In this document: in pieces, positions 34,034-44,691 of the stretch
Numbering within the stretch: the stretch's first letter is position 1
How the letters are laid out: each line of letters starts with the position of its first letter
Notes under the pieces: generated by a model
Databases searched by the model: none
The model's input: the letters and a program-made list of their open reading frames with translations, nothing else
What the model was told of the DNA's origin: nothing
Program-made: the position numbers and the translations under genes
Assembly (NCBI GenBank): GCA_963682025.1
Contig: OY821521.1
Coordinates: 169,373,165-169,437,164 of the forward strand
Direction: 5' to 3'
Source: Cordilura impudica
Lineage: Eukaryota > Arthropoda > Insecta > Diptera > Scathophagidae
DNA: 64,000 nt

Positions 34034-34479
34034 TGGGGTAGACAAACCTGTCTGCTTACTCATGAGGTCATGCTTAAGTTTCATAAAGAAGAAAATACAT
34101 TAGCCGAAATCGCTTCAATTATTAACGGAAGCCATAATCTAAAAAAAATCTACCCAGAACTGGTAGCCCAAAAAAAAATTAATGAGCCATTGTACAAATT
34201 GTGATGAAAAATCCAAACATCAGGTGCTAACGATAGCGCCAGCACAGTTCGTCATATCAAAAATAAACCATAAGCGACGCTTGGATTTTGCTCAAAAATA
34301 CCAAAGTAAAGACATCTCATTTTAGAATAATCTGATTTTAAGTGATGAGAGTAAATTTGAGGTTTTTGATAAAAAAAAACCACCCGGTTAAAATTTAGAA
34401 AAGCAAAAATGCGGAATTCGTTGAACAATATGTATTATTAAACCAGGGTGGGGGTTCAGTGATGTTTTTATATAGAGTA
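34034..34479 (+). pseudogene. Tc1-family transposase remnant, N-terminal part
   Basis: Decayed reading frames give LTHEVMLKFHKEENTLAEIA (helix-turn-helix), a VMKNPNIRC block, INHKRRLDFAQKYQSKDISF and LILSDESKFEVF, which holds the first catalytic aspartate, then GGGSVMF. Many stops and frameshifts separate them. The protein is broken at 34480 by an inserted LTR-like element and continues at 36182 and 39437. Confidence 0.75.
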
Positions 34480-34719
34480 TGTAACGGGGTTTTGTCGTAA
34501 GTTGAGGTAGCCAGTCGTTGCCAGGGTCTACCCAAGGACCCTTAAAACCTTAAGCAATGATAACACAGTTATTTTCTCGGAGAGGCTTACAGAACTGATT
34601 TTATTAGTAAATTTTATATATATATTTCAATATTGACACAATCGGCAAATTGTTCTTCGTCTTACTCGGACCTCCTAGGCTAGTATTCGTGGCAATATCG
34701 GTGTAATGGGGATTCAAAT

Positions 34720-34975
34720 ACTTATACCGGTGGCAGTAGGTTCTATCGGTGTTTGGCTGCTTGCATCGGTAACCGTCGTATCTGGCTTCGGTTACTTGTA
34801 TTGGTGTTCGGCTGCTTATATCGGTAGCAGTCGGCTGTATCGGGCTTCGACTGCTTGTATCGGTAGTCGTCGCGTGTATCGATGATTCGTCTGCTTATAT
34901 CGGTAGTAGTCCATTGTATCGGTGTTCGAGTGCTTGTATCGGTAGTCGTCGGCTATATCGGTGTTCGGCTGCTTC
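34720..34975. repeat. Minisatellite with TATCGGTxxTCGxCTGCTTG units
   Basis: About six to seven degenerate units of roughly 39 bp, each combining TGTATCGGTGTTCGGCTGCT with TGTATCGGTAGTCGTCGG. It is GC-richer than its surroundings and lies inside the probable solo LTR. Confidence 0.75.
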
Positions 34976-35126
34976 GCTCGACTGAGCTGGCTGCTTAGTT
35001 GTTGACTATGTTGGAAAACTCAGTGGTGCTGATCGGCAGTTCTGAGATCTCGGTGGGCTGATGCTCGATGCTGCTGGTCGGCAGCGTCGTTCGCCAATAT
35101 TGATATGAAACATAAGAGCAGTAGAT

Positions 35127-35467
35127 TAAATGAGAACAGTCAACCGAAGTCGCTGTGTAAATGAGAACAGTCCACAGGAGTCGCTGTATAAATGAAAACA
35201 GTCAACCGAAGTCGCTGTGTAAATGAGAACAGTCAACAGGAGTTGCTGTATAAATGAGAACAGTCAACCGAGGTCGCTGTACAAATAAGAATAGTCAACA
35301 GGAGTCGCTGTATAAATGAGAACAGCCAACCGAAGTTACTGTATAAAAGAGAACAGTCAACATAAGTCGCTTTATAAATTAGAACAGTCAACCGAGGTTG
35401 ATGTATAAATGAGAACAGTCAACAGAAGTCGCTGTATAAATGAGAACAGTCAACCGGGGTCACTGTA
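35127..35467. repeat. Eleven tandem copies of a 31-bp unit
   Basis: Eleven units of exactly 31 bp, each starting TAAATGAGAACAGTCAAC and ending GTCGCTGTA or GTCGCTGTG. Over much of the array units with CCGAAG/CCGAGG alternate with units with CAGGAG/CAGAAG, giving a 62-bp higher-order period. It is inside the probable solo LTR and has no spacers, so it is not a CRISPR array. Confidence 0.95.
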
Positions 35468-35692
35468 TAAATGAATAGATGATGGCCGAGACCGATCACA
35501 CTTAAAACAAAATATGTGTTAGGTCTATTTTAATTGCTAGTAAATTGTAGAGCCATTGAGCTTCGTTATTTACTCGACTTAACTCGGAGCCTCGTTATTA
35601 ATTCGGCTTAACTAACTCTATCTATATCATATCTCAGTTGATGTATTGACTGAGTGAGAATGAACAGATAAATTTGGTACAGAGTCAAGTAC

Positions 35693-36070
35693 TTTAAGTG
35701 CCGGTTTCCACATGAAAGTTTTCTTGCTGAAAGTTTTGAGTTTATAGGTGAGACGGGATAGAAGAATGGCAGGGGTACATACTTTCATGTACTAAAATTC
35801 TCTTTTGTTTCTTGCTTCGTAATTATCAAAGTGAAGTTGTTTTACATTTTCTTTCATTTTTATTTTCGTTTGTGTTAAGAAAGATAATAAATTGAAATTA
35901 AGTTAATTTTAATGAAATAAAATGATACAATAAATATATAAAATGATAAAGTAAACATGAACAAATCTTGAATTTCAATACAAAAATATCAGTGTGTAGA
36001 CAGGGCTGAAAGTTTAAAAGAGAATTTCAAAGAGTTTCTGAAAGAAAAATTTCTTGTGTAAACCGGGTCT
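35693..36070. mobile_element. MITE with 6-bp target duplication inside the LTR
   Basis: Imperfect terminal inverted repeats CCGGTTTCCACATGAAAGTT (left) and CCGGTTTACACAAGAAATTT (right, reverse complement) lie just inside perfect 6-bp AAGTAC duplications at 35687-35692 and 36071-36076. The 378-bp interior is AT-rich and non-coding. The superfamily is not resolved. Confidence 0.65.
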
Positions 36071-36181
36071 AAGTACGGGTGGTCGTAGTCAGTTAGTGTC
36101 GTGTATATTATTTTATTATTGAGTTGTTATTGTTTGTAGTTGAGTTATTTATGTACGTTGCATTTAGCAGCGTTACAAGTA

Positions 36182-36328
36182 ATATGGACAAAACAGATTA
36201 TTTCAACTTGCTAAAAGAAAATTTATCACCCAGCGTTAAGAAGTTATGCTTAAATCAAACACGCTGCGCAGATAGTAAAGGAATGGTTGCTCTATCACAC
36301 ACCCAAAAAACTGGATTATCCTCGACAG
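36182..36328 (+). pseudogene. Tc1-family transposase remnant, middle part
   Basis: NMDKTDYFNLLKENLSPSVK then KLCL is the block that follows the glycine-rich loop in Tc1 transposases (compare NMDKNMYLKLLQENL at 25426-26169). After a gap it reads LDYPRQ near 36310, the residues just before the SPDLNPIE motif, and is interrupted there by a hAT-type element. The catalytic QQDNDPKH block is missing. Confidence 0.75.
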
Positions 36329-36426
36329 CAGTGATGCCAGGAGATTTTTTCAGAAATCCCTACGCTTATGAAAAAAATCCCTTGTTTCCCTACACCCACT
36401 TTTTGCTCCCTACATTTTTCCCTACA

Positions 36427-36708
36427 TTACTTTTTCAATGTTTCAAAAAAATTAAATTTTATTTTTAATTTTGGTTCTTGGATGTAAAATATTTTTTTAT
36501 GACAGTGGTTATTAACATGTTTACTTAGATCTGATTTATCGCAATTTAATATTTTGTTACAAGCTTTGCATCTGTATTTAAAGTCGTCATCTTTGACCTG
36601 TTCCAGCCATCCCATTAGCTTCTCGTCTCTCAACCAACTTGAGCAAAATCTTTGTTTTCTGTATTTCTTTGATGTGTTTTCAGCATAATCGAAAAACGAA
36701 TCGGACAT
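36427..36708 (-). CDS. BED-type zinc-finger protein, 93 aa, hAT-derived
   Basis: An intact frame starting MSDSFFDYAENTSKKYRKQR continues FCSSWLRDEKLMGWLEQV and carries C47-x2-C50...H64-x5-H70 (CKACNKI, LSKHVNNHCH). This is the N-terminal DNA-binding BED/TTF-type finger found on hAT transposases. The frame ends 23 residues after the finger, so the catalytic RNase-H fold is absent. It lies within CAGTGATGCCA inverted termini and points toward the nearer one, which suggests an internal deletion removed the rest of the transposase. If expressed it could bind element ends without cutting; that is inference. It may also be just a remnant frame. Confidence 0.6.
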   Translation of the reverse strand: MSDSFFDYAENTSKKYRKQRFCSSWLRDEKLMGWLEQVKDDDFKYRCKACNKILNCDKSDLSKHVNNHCHKKIFYIQEPKLKIKFNFFETLKK

Positions 36709-36770
36709 GTTTCTAAAATTAATTATTTTTAAATTTATAAGATTTTAATGTTCTTTTTATTTACAAACTT

Positions 36771-39095
36771 CTTCTTCTTATCCGGAGCACGAAGGATAAA
36801 TCTTCGTGCCCACACTGCCCCTCAGTAGGAGCATCGGGCCTTAACGAAATTTTTCCAAGCTTCTCTATCATTCGCCAATGTTTTTATCTCATTTCATGTT
36901 TTTTCACTGTTTCTTATGTTTTGGGACAGACTATTTCTCCAGGCGGTCTTTGGCCGGCCTGGTTTTCTGCTGCCCTGTGGATTCCAGTCCAGTGCCTAAC
37001 GGCATATTTCATCCGGTTCTTTTCTCAAAGTATGACCGGTCCATTACCATTTTCGTTCTTTAATGACAACGGGAATCGGCTCCATGTTGCATCTCTTGCA
37101 GAGCTTTGTTGCTTATAACGTTGGGCCACCAGACCTTCAGAATATATCGTAGACATCTATTTGTAAAGCTCTGGAGCTTGGAATCTAGTTCCTTTGTTGT
37201 TAGCCAGGTTTCACAGCTATAAAGCAAAACCGATAGAACATTAGATTTAAAAATGTTTAGTTTTGTCCTTGTTGAAACTACAGTTGATTTCCATAAGATC
37301 CGCAGTTGAATGAACGTAGCGTTTGCTTTACCAATTCTATGCTCTACATCTGCCTTCGCAATGTTCTTTGTTGTGATCAGGCTTCCGAAGTAACAGAATT
37401 CTTCGACAAACTCCACATCTTCGTGTTCTTCCATGAACGGGCCGTTTGTTTGTCATCGTATTTTCAATGCTTTCGTTTTACCAGTATTAACCTTTAATCC
37501 AGCATCTTCTGAGCTGGCAAATATGTCAGCAAGTTTCGATTGCATATCCGCGTATCTGGTAGACAATGGTAGACAAAGTTTCGATTGCATATCCGCGTAT
37601 CTGGTAGGCATAGTCCAGGTCGTCGAGGTGGTCGTTTAAAGTCCATTGGATTCTCCGGCGGCCATGGTCGAGTGCATTTCCAATTACATTATCAATGACT
37701 AGGAGAAATAGGAGAGGAGACAGAAGGCATCCTTATCTTACTCCCGATTTGGGGGAAAAAGGTTGCGAGAGTTGACTGTTGTGTAGTATTCTGCATTGAA
37801 AGCCATCATATTGTGCTTTTATAAGATTTGTCAGCTTGGGAGGAATACCCGCTGCACTTAATAGCTCCCATATTTTGAATCGAAATATAATATCAAATCC
37901 AGTGGTGTAATCTACAAAAGTTTGGTAGAGGTTGCATTGCCAATCTTCCACATGTTCCGCTAGAATTCTCAGAGTATTTATCTGGTCAACACAATACATG
38001 ACCTGTTAGCACGAAAACCCGCCTGTTATTTGCGCAGGTTACTCTCGACCGACTCATTTATTCGATTAAGCAGGATTCTGGTGAGTATCTTGGAGGGAAT
38101 GGATAGTAGTGAAATTCCTCTATAGTTTTTACACTGGAAGAGGTCTCCTTTTTTGGCAGTTTTACTAATATTCCTTGGAACCAGTCATCGGATAGCTTTG
38201 CATCGCTCCATATTTTCTGCAAAAGCGGTTGGAACAGAAGCGCCATTTTCTGTGGACAGCATTTTAGAATCTCAGGTGGGATGCGATCATAGCCCGGTGA
38301 CTTGTTGTTCTTTAGTTTCTTGATAGCAGTCTCTATCTCGTCCACAGTTGGAGGGCTAGTGTCCAATATGGCAGATGGCGGGGTTGAGGGGTTGGATGTT
38401 GGTGGGTAGCGTGTTGGTGGGTTTGATGTTGGTGGGTTGGATGTTGGTAGGTTGGATGTTGAAGAGTCGGATAATGGTGGGTCGGGTGCGGCGCGTAAGG
38501 TCCATTGTGGACAATTATTTAGCGTTTCCATAAAGTGCATTCGCCATTGTTTTAATTGATCATCAGCGTTTGTAAGAAGAGTTCCATCTTTTGATTTGAT
38601 GGGGCGGTCAGGTGGCTTACGTTTACCAGCAAGTTTCTTTGTTATTTCATACACTGCCTTTGTGTCGTTTTTTGCGGCAGCATCATTTGCTTGAGTAGCA
38701 AGTTCATCAGCATATGCTCTTTTATCTCTTCTGCATGCGTCCTTCACTTCTTTGCATTTTTTACTGCACTCTTCGTCCAATTATTTTCTTTTACGGGGCA
38801 ATTGTCCATTGTACTTTGATATCTTCAAAGATCGTCTTTCTTCGATCAGGGACCAGGTTTGTGGGCTCATCCATTCCTTTCTTTCCTTGGGGCGTTGTCC
38901 AAGTATTTGCTCACAGGTTTCTGTTATGTTATCCTTTATAAATTTCCAATATTCTTCTACGCCCACGTTTGGGTCATATTCGTGTTCGGTTATTCTGCTT
39001 ATTTTATTTTCCACATCTTGTTGGTAACTAGGTATTTTTAATTTCTGGACATCGAATTTGCCTGACAAAAACTGTTTATGAGCATCTCGAATGGC
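36771..39095 (-). pseudogene. RTE/CR1-like LINE, 5'-truncated, with target duplication
   Basis: A 2.3-kb minus-strand LINE flanked by a perfect 8-bp ACAAACTT duplication (36763-36770, 39096-39103). Reading 39095 to 36771: IRDAHKQFLSGKFDVQKLKI, a domain linking endonuclease and reverse transcriptase with EYWKFIKDNITETCEQILGQ, a lysine-rich helix, then IKKLKNNKSPGYDRIPPEIL, DDWFQGILVKLPKK, RSCVDQINTLRIL-like sequence (across frames), TFVDYTTGFD (motif A), KSGVRQGCLLSPLLFLL (motif B) and a damaged YADD region containing a local duplication (VYQIRGYAIET twice, about 37535-37605). The C-terminal part is EFCYFGSLITTK and LYSCETWLTTKELDSKL. A proline/serine/asparagine repeat (NPPTSNPPT, about 38390-38480) is inserted before the fingers. 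Confidence 0.85.
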
Positions 39096-39436
39096 ACAAA
39101 CTTACTTATTTAAATCAAAGAGACCTGCAAAATGCCATATGTATGTATAAAAAAGAAGCACAAAACAAGTAAACTGAACATTGTCATTCTTATAAAAGAA
39201 GCCACATATTTACTTCCTTCATATTAAAGAGTTATTACCAGACTTGAAAAAGGTATATATTTTTAATTTTAAAGTTTAAAATTGAAAAATATATAATTTC
39301 AAGTTGTTAAAAAATCTGCAAAAAAAAATCACTACAATTTGACGATAGAAAGAAATCTTTCCCTTTTCCCCACATGTCAAATTTTTTTTAAAAAATCCCT
39401 ACAAAAAGGGAAAAGTCCCTATACTTGGCATCACTG

Positions 39437-39590
39437 CTCACCAGTCATTGAGCACTTGTGGGAACACCTCGATCAGCAAATAAGAAAAAGGACATGTAAT
39501 GGCAAAGACTCCCTCATATCCATACTAATGAAGGAATGGCAAAAAATTTCACATGGAAGGTGCTTCTTATTAAGCGAATGTTGAACTTAA
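39437..39590 (+). pseudogene. Tc1-family transposase remnant, C-terminal part
   Basis: SPVIEHLWEHLDQQIRKR then NGKDSLISILMKEWQKIS is the C-terminus of a Tc1 transposase, with the catalytic glutamate of the IEHLW block. It continues the protein broken at 36328, with DLNP shortened to V. No right terminal repeat matching a left one was found downstream. Confidence 0.8.
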
Positions 39591-41226
39591 TTTTCTTGCA
39601 CTTTCGATAGAAAATTCAACACTTTGGAAATAGATTGTTAATATTTCCCAACGTTGTTCAAGCGTAAATCGACTTATTTCGTAAACCGCACAACGTCTTG
39701 TCATAACACAGCTGACATTGGTGTTACCATACTCAAAATAACCAGTACTTCAAAATACAAAGACTAGAGTGACCACCCTGTGTAGTATATCTAGTAATTG
39801 ACTTTTCGCTCAAATCTCCAGATTGAAATGAAGATTTTCTAATTTCAAGATAGAGGAATTTCAGTACCCCTCCCTCACTAAAACTATCTGTCTGTCTTTG
39901 TCGCTTTTATATCTATTTCTTTTTCTTAGTCTCATCTCCTCATTGGTAGTCAGTTTCATTAGTTGTGTGAGGTTTTTTCTCTGCTGATATCACCTAACCC
40001 TCGTTTCTTAAAAAATATTCATTTGTTTATTTTAAGCTTCAGGTCTTTTTGTCTTTTGTACAAAGAATTGTGTGTTTTGAAAATTTTTTATTTCAAAAGC
40101 ATTTTCAACACACACACGTGATTAAAACTTTCTTTTATTATCTTGTTGTTTTTCAGTTGAACACAAAACAAAAACAAACAGTTTGCCCTCAGAGAGCATT
40201 TAAAATGAACCACAACAACTTGGCTCATTATAATATCAAATATTTAACATTTTGTATGGTACGAGTACGACTATCATAATCATGACTTCATATTAGAGCC
40301 AGTCATATTTATAGATATTATTTCCATAATATTTTATATGTAGAATAATTGAATATATGATACAATGATATAATTAAATGACACGTGTTCTGCTTAAAGA
40401 GTCTCCAGATCTCTGTATGACTGTGGGCAATTCTTTGAGAAAAATATTTATTTTGTACGCACTGAATAAAATAAAAAATAAAACATTATTAACCACACTT
40501 AACAATAGGGAATGATTGTGTTTAAATTCAGTTTATAAGTGAATTTTCTTTTGGCGTAAACATGGTTAACACAATAACCAAAAGTGAATTTGTAAAAATA
40601 ACCAAGAATAAAAAAAGAACAACATAAAGGTTATTACAATAGCAGAAGCCAGCAGCTACCAAGAGAAGCAAAGAAAAATGTATTGACAGTGAAAAAAGGG
40701 TTCAACCACTGAACTAACAAATAAGTGTTTAAAAAAATTTCACCCCAAAAAAATCTTTAGACACCCACAGACACACACAGTTAGGAATTTAACAAAGCTC
40801 TTTATCAAGAAATATAAACCACAAAAATGTTGATTTGAGGTTGAAACCCAAAAATGACTGTATGAGTAGATATGAGTTTGAATTTAGAAAAAAAAACAAA
40901 TGCCAAAAGGACAAGAAATAAAAATGTTGCCATTTTCTGTTGGTTTTACATGATATTGCCATTGGAATACAAATGAAATTGCTTTGCTTTGGCAAATGAA
41001 ATTGCTTTGCTTTAAAGAAATCTTCAGAATATTTGCAAATTCTCTAAAATATCGTTAAATCTTTTAACGCGTGTTTACGAAAATACACTGATCGGCCGAA
41101 AAGCAGAGAGTGAAAGTAGTTACAACTTTATGTTGAGTGCCAAATTGAATGGCTTTATCTTATTTTTGCGATGTAAGTCAATATAAAAAATAAACAATAT
41201 TCTCTGAGGTATGTAATTACTATAAA
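39591..41226. other. AT-rich stretch, nothing recognised
   Basis: Apart from short CA and A runs no coding block, RNA gene or element terminus was recognised. A 17-bp direct repeat (AAATGAAATTGCTTTGC) occurs twice near 40975-41012. Confidence 0.4.
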
Positions 41227-41600
41227 CTAGCTGATTCCAGCCCTCGAAATTCGCGCGCAAATTCTAGGAAATTTAATTTTTTCGTTAAATAAAGACCCTA
41301 AAAGTATGCTAATCAATTATAGCCAATTCACAAAGCAACACAAAAACAAATTCATTTTTATTACAAACACATTAACAAAATTAATAAACACACACATAGT
41401 ATTGCATAAGTTTATGTATGTGTTAGTAGCAATTTTAAACGCAATTTCCTCAAAATAAAGCAAAAAATTTAAAAATCTGTAAATCTGCAAATCGGCTAAA
41501 AATAAATACCTTTCAAATAATATACGTTTGGTCAAAATCGGGATAAAATGGTAGAACAAAACATCAGTCACAAGAAATCGCCCAGCCAATTATATTATAA
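41227..41600 (-). mobile_element. Helitron-like non-autonomous element H1, copy 3
   Basis: On the minus strand the sequence matches H1 from the GGGCGATTTCTTGTGACTGA block near 41585 to GAGGGCTGGAATCAGCTAG at 41227, preceding a host T. AATATACGTTTGGTCAAAAT and ATCTGTAAATCTGCAAATCG are shared with the other copies. The 5' end is slightly diverged, so 41600 is approximate. Confidence 0.75.
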
Positions 41601-41704
41601 ATATGGTTACATTTGTATAATATAAAAGTCTTTAGATAAGTTGAAGTGATTCTTGGAAGGATGTTATCAATAGCTCACAGAAATAAAAAATCAGTAAAAT
41701 TTCC

Positions 41705-41850
41705 TCTAGCTTTTCTCTGTCATTCGTATTTAGAAAAACTCGGGCGCCAAAAATAATTGAATATACAGTTGCCACATTAAAAAGGTAGAACCAACTGATA
41801 TAAGTGATGTTTGCCTATTAATAAACAGTAAATGCTTGTTACAAATTTTC
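41705..41850 (+). repeat. Dispersed repeat shared with 33305-33500
   Basis: CTCTGTCATTCGTATTTAGA, AAAACTCGGGCGCCAAAAAT and GCTTGTTACAAATTTTCTC are in the same order as at 33305-33500. It abuts the mariner transposase remnant, so it may be that element's 3' non-coding end. Confidence 0.5.
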
Positions 41851-41854
41851 TCTA

Positions 41855-42645
41855 TCTTAGATACGAACAATCCGACGTGATAAAGAAAACACAAATTTTC
41901 CAAATTTTTTGGTATTTCTCAACATAATCTCCTTTCAACTCAATACACTTTTCCCATCTACACTCAATAGCTTCGATAGCTTGTTTATAATAAGAATTGT
42001 CTAGCTCCTTAAAATAACCATCAACAGTAGTTTCCATCCCTTCATTGTTTTCAAATCTTCCATCACTGTCATTTCTTCAAGTTTGAAAATAGCAAATATT
42101 CCGAGGAAGTTAAATCTGGTGAATAAGGTACATGATGAATATTAATTCATGAATTTTGAACGTGTCAACTGCTACATTGTCTCGATGAAACGGCACATTT
42201 TGATTCATGAAATGCGTTCTTTTTTCCATTTTTTCATAACTTAAATGCTGCAATCAATAGCATTGATTTTTTTTCTTTCTGCAGATAACCAATAAAAATT
42301 ATCCCACGCGCATACTGATTTAATGTCTTCGCTTTCATTGGACATGATACTCCCAATTCACGACGGTGGTTTTATTCTATTGTGAGCAAACTCGGCACCC
42401 CACCATGCGGATGGGAAAGCTCATCTCTAAATCTTCGGTAAAATCAATATATAGCACTTTTTGAAATGCCTATATTTCAGCTATTTCACGCACTTACAGC
42501 CCACGATCATCCAATACCAATTTATGGCTTAACCACCTCAATTGGTCGACCACTACGGTGTTTGTCTTGGCAGCTCATGCGGCCTCGTTTAAACTCCGCC
42601 ACCCATATTTTACAGCCATAAACGAAGGAGCAGACTCCCACAGAG
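41855..42645 (-). pseudogene. mariner-family transposase remnant
   Basis: Reading from 42645 down: WVAEFKRGRMSCQDKHRSGR then P-IEVV (linker after the second helix-turn-helix of mariner transposases), later GISKSAIYIDFTEDLEM, a TMKGW block and, at the C-terminus, DGYFKELDNSYYKQAIEAIE then RWEKCIELKGDYVEK, the usual mariner C-terminal block. The frame is broken by many stops and by deletion of the catalytic core; no clear D, D, D residues can be assigned. It is clearly dead. Terminal repeats were not found. Confidence 0.8.
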
Positions 42646-42714
42646 TAGAATCTAGCTCAGTTCCATTATTGGTTGGCTGTATTACAGCTGTATTACAGCT
42701 CTAGCTGATGTAAG

Positions 42715-43390
42715 AAAAGATAAAATTGAGCTAAATTTAAAAATTCTCTTTAAAATTTTTCTAAAATTAACATTTTCCTAAAATTAAAATTTCCCTAAAA
42801 TTAAATGCTAAGCTTAAAATATTGCCAGAAATAAAAATTAGACTAAAAAATTGCTAAAATTAAAATTTTGCCGTAAAGAAAATGTTTCTAAATTTAAATC
42901 AAAACTAAATTAAAATCCCCAAAATTTTTATATATTTAAAATTACTTGAAAGTTTAAAATTAACCTAAATTCAAAATTATAGAAATTTAAGAGAATTTAC
43001 AAAATGGTACCATATTTAAAAAAAAAGGAAATTTTTTTTGTTAAAGCTAAAATTAAAACTAAATTTAATTAAAACAAAGAAAAAAAAAATACATATATAT
43101 TGATTTAAAATTACCATGACATGAAAAATTTCTAAAACAAAAAAATACATTGAATTGAAAATTGCATTCAAACTTAGAATTTTTTTTTATAAATTATATT
43201 AAACAAAATTTTGTAAAATTAGAATTTTCTAAAATTAAAAATTTTCTAAAATTAAAATTTTTCCTAAAATTAAATATAGCTACAATTAAAATTGCTAAAA
43301 GAAATTTCATTAGAGTTAAATGTTGTTAAATATAATTTAAAATTTAGATTTTGAACACCTTAAAAATGAAGGTTAAATAAAACATTTTTA
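42715..43390. repeat. Satellite C, degenerate A/T-rich array
   Basis: Loose tandem repetition of TTTTCCTAAAATTAAAAT-like units of about 17-20 bp, most regular near 42750-42800 and 43200-43300. It is strongly degenerate and has no coding content. Confidence 0.65.
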
Positions 43391-43645
43391 TATATCCCGA
43401 TGTAGAAACAAAACCAAACCAAATTTTCTATCATTTATGTGGGTTACCTCCAATTAAGATAGAGTCGAGGTAACATGGTAGGGAGGGCAAAAGGGGCAGA
43501 ACACCTCGTCCCCAATCACCAGGTAGGTATGGCCATCCGTCAGTTTTTAAATCGCCCGTGAACATCTATAGTGCGGTTTCCCTGCGCCTGAGCAAGAACC
43601 CACCCATCCGGCGAGCTAGGCCCCACGCCAGCACGTGCGACCACC
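43391..43645. other. Short GC-richer segment, unassigned
   Basis: The stretch near 43470-43645 is markedly richer in G and C than its neighbours (GGGAGGGCAAAAGGGGCAGA, CCCACCCATCCGGCGAGCTA). It runs into LINE E at its reverse transcriptase YADD box. No protein or RNA family was recognised. Confidence 0.35.
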
Positions 43646-44506
43646 ACCGCCGCAACATTAAAGCTGATGATGTACAGTTATACATTAACAGCAAGAAAAA
43701 AAAATCGAAGACTGCAGTAGAAAATTTAATGATGACTTAGAACGTGTTTCTCATTGGGCAGCTGCAAACGGACTGAATCTCAATTCACAAAATGTATTTT
43801 GGTGCGTAACATATTAACGAGAATTTCAGACAATCTAAACATATATATACATATATATAAATGATCAACAAATCGAAATCGTTGAACGAGCAAAAAATCT
43901 GGGTGTTATCTTTAATAAAACATTGACTTGGTCAGACCAAGTCGCAGCTGCCTGTGGTAAAACATATTCGGTGTTACGAACACTTTAGCCTACTCAATAT
44001 TGTACCCCAATTAGTATACGCTTGCTACTTGTAAAGACATACTTAATACCAACATTACTAAGTGCATGTGAAATATATTCAAGTTGCGGTACTAAAAGCA
44101 AGTTCATGCTAAATATAACGTTTAACAATATCGCAAGGTATGTTTACGGGTTAAGAAGGTTCGATCACATTTCACCTTACTCAAAGCAAATTTACGGGGT
44201 CAATTTTGATGACATATTAAAAATAAGATGTCTTATTTTTTTAACCAAAATAATGAATGACCAGAATATCTGTATAACCGATTGCGTTTTAGTAGGCTTC
44301 GGAGAAATAACAATTTAATTCAATTTCGCCACCATACTTTGGTGTCTGAATGGCAGTTTTCCATATATGCAGCATGTCTTTGGAATGGTTTACCTTCTAC
44401 AATTAAAGGAATAAGCAACGGCTCATTTTTGAAAAAAAAATTAATTACAACAATACATTTAGAAAATTTTTATTTTTTTTTTGTAATACACATATGTGTA
44501 TATTAA
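43646..44506 (+). pseudogene. LINE E, reverse transcriptase C-terminal part
   Basis: Same family as LINE A. Starting at NIKADDVQLYIN (YADD box with K for Y), it continues across frames as SHWAAANGLNLN, VERAKNLGVIFNKTLTWSDQ, TPISIRLLLVKTYLIPTLLS, and RRFDHISPYSKQIYGVNFDD, ending with HHTLVSEWQFSIYAACLWNG. Several frameshifts and stops (for example near 43740 and 43987) inactivate it. Its 3' UTR is split by a Tc1 insertion at 44692 and resumes at 49591. Confidence 0.85.
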
Positions 44507-44541
44507 CTTGCTGTTAACAAATATGTATTGAAAATTTTTAT

Positions 44542-44691
44542 TATATACTTTTTATTTGCTTTTTAAATTCTATATACCATTTATAAATATGAATTATTTG
44601 TATATAAATCAATATTGTTTTTAATATTTAATATTGTCATTGTCACAGTAATTTTAAAATGTATTGTAAATCAAACTCCAACTAACATATT
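44542..44691 (+). repeat. LINE E 3' UTR unit, first copy
   Basis: A 150-bp segment from TATATACTTTTTATTTGC to CAACTAACATATT. A near-identical copy starts at 49591. The two copies touch the opposite ends of the Tc1 insertion, so before that insertion they were an uninterrupted tandem duplication in the LINE 3' UTR. Confidence 0.8.

Larger units (their letters stand above)
34480..36177. mobile_element. Probable solo LTR with internal minisatellites
   Basis: The element begins TGTAACG (34480-34486) and ends CGTTACA (36171-36177), the TG..CA pattern of LTRs, and is flanked by a perfect 4-bp AGTA duplication (34476-34479, 36178-36181). It splits a Tc1 transposase. It contains two GC-richer tandem arrays and a separate 378-bp MITE insertion. 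No internal retroviral-type coding region is present, hence solo LTR. A caveat is that short Tc1-like peptide matches can be read slightly inside both borders, so the limits could be off by some tens of bases. Confidence 0.5.
36329..39436 (-). mobile_element. hAT-type element retaining only a zinc-finger ORF
   Basis: Identical 11-bp termini, CAGTGATGCCA at 36329-36339 and its inverse at 39426-39436, agree with hAT ends. The flanking octamers CTCGACAG and CTCACCAG match at six of eight positions, so a target duplication is uncertain. Subterminal AAAAAAATCCCT and GTAGGGATTTTT sequences are also inverted. Without the LINE at 36771-39095 the element is about 0.8 kb and keeps a BED-type zinc-finger ORF (36427-36708) but no transposase catalytic domain. 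It splits the Tc1 transposase between LDYPRQ and SPVIEHLW. Confidence 0.65.

Noticed and set aside
35127..35467. Regular 31-bp repeats resembling a CRISPR array.
   Set aside because: Units are contiguous with no unique spacers, and the surroundings are eukaryotic transposons.
43440..43645. GC-richer patch considered as a possible rRNA fragment or host exon.
   Set aside because: I could not match it to rRNA or find splice-like borders with an open frame; left unassigned.
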